Shown here piece by piece: positions 59,878-64,000 of a stretch of 64,000 nt of DNA (positions within the stretch are counted from its first letter, which is position 1; the number at the start of each line of letters is the position of its first letter). The notes under the pieces are model-generated. The model was not told the DNA's origin, searched no databases, and worked only from the letters and a program-made list of their open reading frames with translations. The position numbers were made by a program, and so were the translations under genes. Origin of the DNA: an uncultured Alphaproteobacteria bacterium (lineage in GTDB: Bacteria > Pseudomonadota > Alphaproteobacteria > Methylaequorales > Methylaequoraceae); NCBI GenBank assembly GCA_902563305.1, contig CACEWP010000001.1, forward strand, positions 62,001 to 126,000. The letters are read 5' to 3'.

Positions 59878-60630
59878 TTAGTCGCATTCAGAGCATTTTT
59901 TATTTTTTGTAATTTTTATTTTTTTTAAATCTAAGTTTAAACAGTCAAATAAGATTAGTTCTTTAAAGTTACCTTTTAGCTTTAATATAAAGTTAATAGC
60001 GAGATTGGCCTGGATTAGCCCTCCAAGTCCAGCAACAGGTGCAATAATACCCATTTCGTCGCAGCTCATAGCAGTATCTTTTTTTAGTTCTGGAAAGATA
60101 CATTTATAACACGGGTTATCCTGTTTGCTCCATGAAGATGTCATAAAGGCTTGTAATTCAAAATTCTGAAGAGCGGCAGAAATTAATATTTTTTTCTCAA
60201 GATGGCAAAATCTATTTATAACTAGTCTTGACTCATAATTATCAGTACAATCCAATACAATTTTATCTTTGCCAACAAATCTTTTTATATTTTTAGAAGT
60301 AACCTTTTTTTTAAAATAAACAATTTTAATAGAATTATTTATAGATTTAATTTTTTCGGAGAGAACTACGCTTTTACTTTTTCCTATGTCTTTTTCAGTG
60401 AATAATGTTTGACGATTGAGATTACTCAAAGATACTTTATCATCATCAATTAAGGTAAGACTTCCTACCCCACTCATCGATAAATATTGAGCTGCAGAGG
60501 TTCCAAGACCTCCACAACCAATTACCGAGACTGATGAATTAAAAATTTTTTTTTGTCCTGAAATTCCTATTTGTTCCATCATAATTTGTCTTGAATATTT
60601 TTCCATCAGGTATTGTTCTCTTTTATTCAT
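59878..60630 (-). CDS. moeB: MoeB/ThiF-family adenylyltransferase
   Basis: VIGCGGLGTSAAQYLSMSGVGSLTLIDDDKVSLSNLNRQ; two CxxC motifs. Confidence 0.9.
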   Translation of the reverse strand: MNKREQYLMEKYSRQIMMEQIGISGQKKIFNSSVSVIGCGGLGTSAAQYLSMSGVGSLTLIDDDKVSLSNLNRQTLFTEKDIGKSKSVVLSEKIKSINNSIKIVYFKKKVTSKNIKRFVGKDKIVLDCTDNYESRLVINRFCHLEKKILISAALQNFELQAFMTSSWSKQDNPCYKCIFPELKKDTAMSCDEMGIIAPVAGLGGLIQANLAINFILKLKGNFKELILFDCLNLDLKKIKITKNKKCSECD

Positions 60631-61582
60631 TTGAGAACTCTGAGAATAAGGCTGTAGATAAATATCTTTCTGCGAAAGATGGAAGAATTATGACTGTATT
60701 TTTATTTTTCATTGAAATTTCTTCATTAATTTCGACTGCTGCCGAGAGAACTGCACCTGATGATATTCCACCGGCTATTCCCTCAATCTTAGCTAACATT
60801 CTTGCGAAATAAAACGATGAATTGTTACTGATTGATAAAACTTTATCAATTATCTTTAAATCAAGATTTTTAGGAAGAAAACCTGCACCTATTCCCTGAA
60901 TTAGGTGTTGCCCAGGTGTTGATCCACTTATGACTGCTGAATCCTCTGGCTCAACTGCTACAATTTTTATTTTTTTATTTTTTTCCTTAAGATACCTGCC
61001 TACTCCCGTGATTGTACCTCCAGTTCCAACACCTGAAACAAAATAATCGAGTTTGCCATCACAACTTGTCCAAATTTCTTCACCAGTTGTATGATAATGT
61101 ACTTCAGGGTTAGCAGTATTTTCGAATTGATTTAAAATTAAACTATTTGGTGTATTTTTTTTTATTTCAAGAGCTTTATTCATCGCCCCCTTCATTCCTA
61201 ATTTTTTAGGGGTAAGAAAGAGTTTTGCACCAAAGAATTGTAACATTTTTTTTCTCTCTATTGACATACTATCTGGCATAGTAAGTATTAATTTATAGCC
61301 TCTTGATGCACATATAAAAGCTAGTGCTATACCCGTGTTGCCCGAAGTTGGTTCAATTATTGTTGTAGAAGAATTAATAAGTTTTTTTTTCTCGGCAGAT
61401 TTAATCATTGCTAAACCAATTCTATCCTTAACTGATCCAAGTGGATTGAAAGACTCAAGTTTAGCAATGATGTTTCCATGAAATTTAAGGTGATCTTTTA
61501 GTCTTTTTAATTGAACCATTGGAGTTTTACCAATTGTTTCATCAATTGAATTAAAAATTTGAGAGGATTTTTTAAATGACAA
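60623..61582 (-). CDS. cysK: cysteine synthase A
   Basis: IGKTPMVQLKRL...NPLGSVKDRIG...EPTSGNTGIALA...GVGTGGTITGVGRYLKEK; likely TTG start near 61582. Confidence 0.92.
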   Translation of the reverse strand: MSFKKSSQIFNSIDETIGKTPMVQLKRLKDHLKFHGNIIAKLESFNPLGSVKDRIGLAMIKSAEKKKLINSSTTIIEPTSGNTGIALAFICASRGYKLILTMPDSMSIERKKMLQFFGAKLFLTPKKLGMKGAMNKALEIKKNTPNSLILNQFENTANPEVHYHTTGEEIWTSCDGKLDYFVSGVGTGGTITGVGRYLKEKNKKIKIVAVEPEDSAVISGSTPGQHLIQGIGAGFLPKNLDLKIIDKVLSISNNSSFYFARMLAKIEGIAGGISSGAVLSAAVEINEEISMKNKNTVIILPSFAERYLSTALFSEFSNE

Positions 61583-62015
61583 AATCGACTTTCTTTGAAA
61601 TATTCTTCTGAATATTCTTACTCTTTGCAATTCTGCAAACATCTTCAATTGATATATTATTAAATGTTTGCATACATTTTATTGAAATATCATTAAGAAG
61701 AGGTATTACAATTTTTCTAGAAAGGCTAGAGTTAAAATTATTCACAACTTTGTCATCCTTTGATACGCAATTTATAACATCTGATATCCTTATCTTTCTT
61801 CTTTCTTTTGCCAAACTATATCCTCCTTTTGGTCCTCTTGACCCAATAAGGATTTTATTTTTTACAAGAATTTGCAGAGTTTTCTCTAGATATCTTTTTG
61901 GTATACCTTGTCGATTAGCAATAGCTTCATTTTGAACTGGAGCAGGACCGGCATTTAGAGCTATATCTATTACAGCCTCGATAGCATAAATTATTTTTTT
62001 TTGTACTTTAAACAA
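61572..62015 (-). CDS. Rrf2-family transcriptional regulator
   Basis: YAIEAVIDIALN...GIPKRYLEKTLQILVKNKILIGSRGPKGGYSLAKERRKIRISDVI; likely TTG start after the dut stop. Confidence 0.88.
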   Translation of the reverse strand: MFKVQKKIIYAIEAVIDIALNAGPAPVQNEAIANRQGIPKRYLEKTLQILVKNKILIGSRGPKGGYSLAKERRKIRISDVINCVSKDDKVVNNFNSSLSRKIVIPLLNDISIKCMQTFNNISIEDVCRIAKSKNIQKNISKKVDFVI

Positions 62016-62025
62016 ATTAACTTTC

Positions 62026-62472
62026 CTATTTAACTCCTGTGGAGCCGAACCCTCCTGTGCCTCTTTTTGTACCACTCAACTTATCGCTTGCAGTTAACTC
62101 TATATCTGGTAATTGCATGAATACTAATTGAGCTATTCGCATACCACGTTGTACGTTAAAAATTTTCTTTCCATGATTTATTAATATAACCGCAATCTCT
62201 CCTCTGTAATCAGCATCAATTGTTCCAGGAGAATTAAGAACTGTTACACAGTTTTTTAGTGCTATTCCTGAGCGAGGTCTTACTTGTGCTTCCACTCCAT
62301 TAGGCATTTGCAATGAAAAGCCGCATGGAATTAAAACTGATTCCTGGGGATTAATATTTATTTCATTGTCCAATGCAGCTAGCAAGTCAAAACCAGCACT
62401 GCCATCTGTTGCTTTTTTTATTTGATAGAGATTTTTACCGTTTTGTAGTTGTTTAAATAATATTTTCTTCAT
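62026..62472 (-). CDS. dut: dUTP diphosphatase
   Basis: GSAGFDLLAA; RSGIALKNCVTVLNSPGTIDADYRGEI; RGTGGFGSTG. Confidence 0.97.
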   Translation of the reverse strand: MKKILFKQLQNGKNLYQIKKATDGSAGFDLLAALDNEININPQESVLIPCGFSLQMPNGVEAQVRPRSGIALKNCVTVLNSPGTIDADYRGEIAVILINHGKKIFNVQRGMRIAQLVFMQLPDIELTASDKLSGTKRGTGGFGSTGVK

Positions 62473-63680
62473 TATATTAATTTATTTTTTTTAAAAAATT
62501 TAACAATTTTTTTTGTAATTTTTTTTGCGACTTGTGACTTTTTCATCTCAGGCCAGTTTTCAATTTTATTTTTTGTAATTAAAGAAACTTTATTTTTTGA
62601 TGATCCAAAAACATTACTCAGTTTTACATTATTAGCAATTATCCAGTCACAATTCTTTTTAAGTAATTTTTTTTTGGAATTAGTGATTAATTTTGAGGTT
62701 TCGGCTGAAAAACCGATTACTAATCTTGGTCTTTTTTTATGTTTTGATATTTTTTCAAGAATATCTATGTTTTGTTTAAAAGTTATAGAAATTTCCTTTC
62801 CCATTTTTTTTATCTTCTCTGTAATTTTTTTTTTTGGTTTCCAATCCGAAATTGCAGCAGCTGAGATAAACACATCACATGGGAGGTTAGAAACAGTTTT
62901 GTTATAAAAATCATCTGCATTGCTGGCACTTATTACTTTTATATTTTTTGGCTTTTCTAGATTTGTTTTACCAGTGATTAATATTACTTTAGCTCCTAAA
63001 CATTGGATCGATTTCGCAATTTCATAACCCTGAATTCCTGATGAGTAGTTACTTAAAAATCTCACTGGATCAATTCTTTCTTGAGATGCACCAGCACTAA
63101 CTATAATTTTTAATCCAGATAATTCTTTGGGACTAAAGATATCATTTAAATTCTCAATAATGTCATTGACCTCCATAAGTTTTCCTGAACCAACACTTCC
63201 ACAAGCCATACGACCTTTTTTTGGTGAGAAGATCTTTACATTTATTTTAGATAAAAATTTTAGGTTTGTTTTTACCGCCGTGTTGTTCCACATGTTTGAA
63301 TTCATTGCTGGTGCAATAATTTTAATTTTATTTGACGCTAACAAAATATTAGATGAAAGATCATCAGCAATTCCGTTTGCCATTTTTGCAATAAAATTTG
63401 CCGTACAAGGAATTACTAATATTGCATCCACTGTGTTAGCTAGTCTTATATGATTCATTTCCTTTTCCTCTGAAAGTGAGAAAAGGTTTGAATGAACTTT
63501 TTTCCCTAACAAACTCTCAAAAGTAATTAGATTTATAAACTTTTTGGCATTTTCAGTTAAGATGCATTCGATAGTTACATTATTCTCTTGGAGTCTCCGA
63601 ATCAGATCTAAAGCTTTATAACTCGCTATCCCACCTGTAATAATTAACAAAATTTTTTTATATTTAAGAAAACTCATCAT
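62472..63680 (-). CDS. coaBC: bifunctional phosphopantothenoylcysteine decarboxylase/phosphopantothenate-cysteine ligase
   Basis: ITGGIASYKALDLIRRL; APAMNSNMW; VSAGASQERIDPVRFLSNYSSGIQGYEIA. Confidence 0.96.
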   Translation of the reverse strand: MMSFLKYKKILLIITGGIASYKALDLIRRLQENNVTIECILTENAKKFINLITFESLLGKKVHSNLFSLSEEKEMNHIRLANTVDAILVIPCTANFIAKMANGIADDLSSNILLASNKIKIIAPAMNSNMWNNTAVKTNLKFLSKINVKIFSPKKGRMACGSVGSGKLMEVNDIIENLNDIFSPKELSGLKIIVSAGASQERIDPVRFLSNYSSGIQGYEIAKSIQCLGAKVILITGKTNLEKPKNIKVISASNADDFYNKTVSNLPCDVFISAAAISDWKPKKKITEKIKKMGKEISITFKQNIDILEKISKHKKRPRLVIGFSAETSKLITNSKKKLLKKNCDWIIANNVKLSNVFGSSKNKVSLITKNKIENWPEMKKSQVAKKITKKIVKFFKKNKLI

Positions 63681-64000
63681 AATTCACAAATGTGTATTGA
63701 AGCCACACCATCTAAAATATCAATCACTTCGATATTTTTAAAGCCAACCTTAAGTAATTTTTTAGTAAGGAGCATTTGATTTGGAAATTCTTTTATGCTT
63801 TGAATCAAGTAAGAATATGCTTCTTTATTGTTGAGAAATATTTTTCCATAAAAAGGTATAATTTTGCTATATAAATTAAATAAAGTTCTTAAACTTCTGT
63901 TATTGATTTCACTAAACTCAAGACAATAAAATTTTCCACCTTTTTTAATTATTCGTTTGATTTCTTTCAGTGATTGGTCAATGTCAGAAAAGTTTCTCAA
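63677..64000 (-). CDS. ubiE: UbiE-like methyltransferase, C-terminal part (truncated by window end)
   Basis: RNFSDIDQSLKEIKRIIKKGGKFYCLEFSEINN...LYSKIIPFYGKIF...SYLIQSIKEFPNQ. Confidence 0.88.
   Translation of the reverse strand: MRNFSDIDQSLKEIKRIIKKGGKFYCLEFSEINNRSLRTLFNLYSKIIPFYGKIFLNNKEAYSYLIQSIKEFPNQMLLTKKLLKVGFKNIEVIDILDGVASIHICEL

Overview
The window is AT-rich, gene-dense, chromosomal-type bacterial DNA. Gene content and order suggest a low-GC marine-type alphaproteobacterium (inference). I see no rRNA, tRNA, CRISPR array, IS element or prophage. It has three parts. (A) 5.4-25.3 kb is a phosphate-stress locus: pstSCAB-phoU-phoB, sixA, a gap-arsJ-ppk-ppx operon, plcP with a GT4-DgkA fusion, an OprO/P-type porin and phoR. 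TTGTCATAAA-n2-TGTAACA Pho boxes lie upstream of pstS, gap-arsJ-ppk-ppx and the porin. (B) Embedded at 18.0-20.1 kb is a small accessory island. It holds a Lys-rich protein with a degenerate HTH and 21-aa coiled-coil repeats, a small secreted or membrane-anchored ORF, a 67-aa XRE regulator and a divergent formaldehyde-activating-enzyme (Fae) homologue, and it carries three copies of a 19-bp palindrome (AYACGCAnynATTGCRYGT-like). (C) 25.3-64 kb is mostly housekeeping: mutS, glnD, murJ, trpS, tsaB-rimI, fur, olsBA-like, miaB-phoH-ybeY-corC-lnt, metK-trmB, nusA-infB-rbfA-truB-rpsO-pnp, irr, coaBC-dut-rrf2-cysK-moeB. The best candidates for undescribed biology are the XRE/Lys-rich/Fae island with shared palindromes, the Pho-box-led gap-arsJ-ppk-ppx operon, and the PlcP plus GT4-DgkA fusion.
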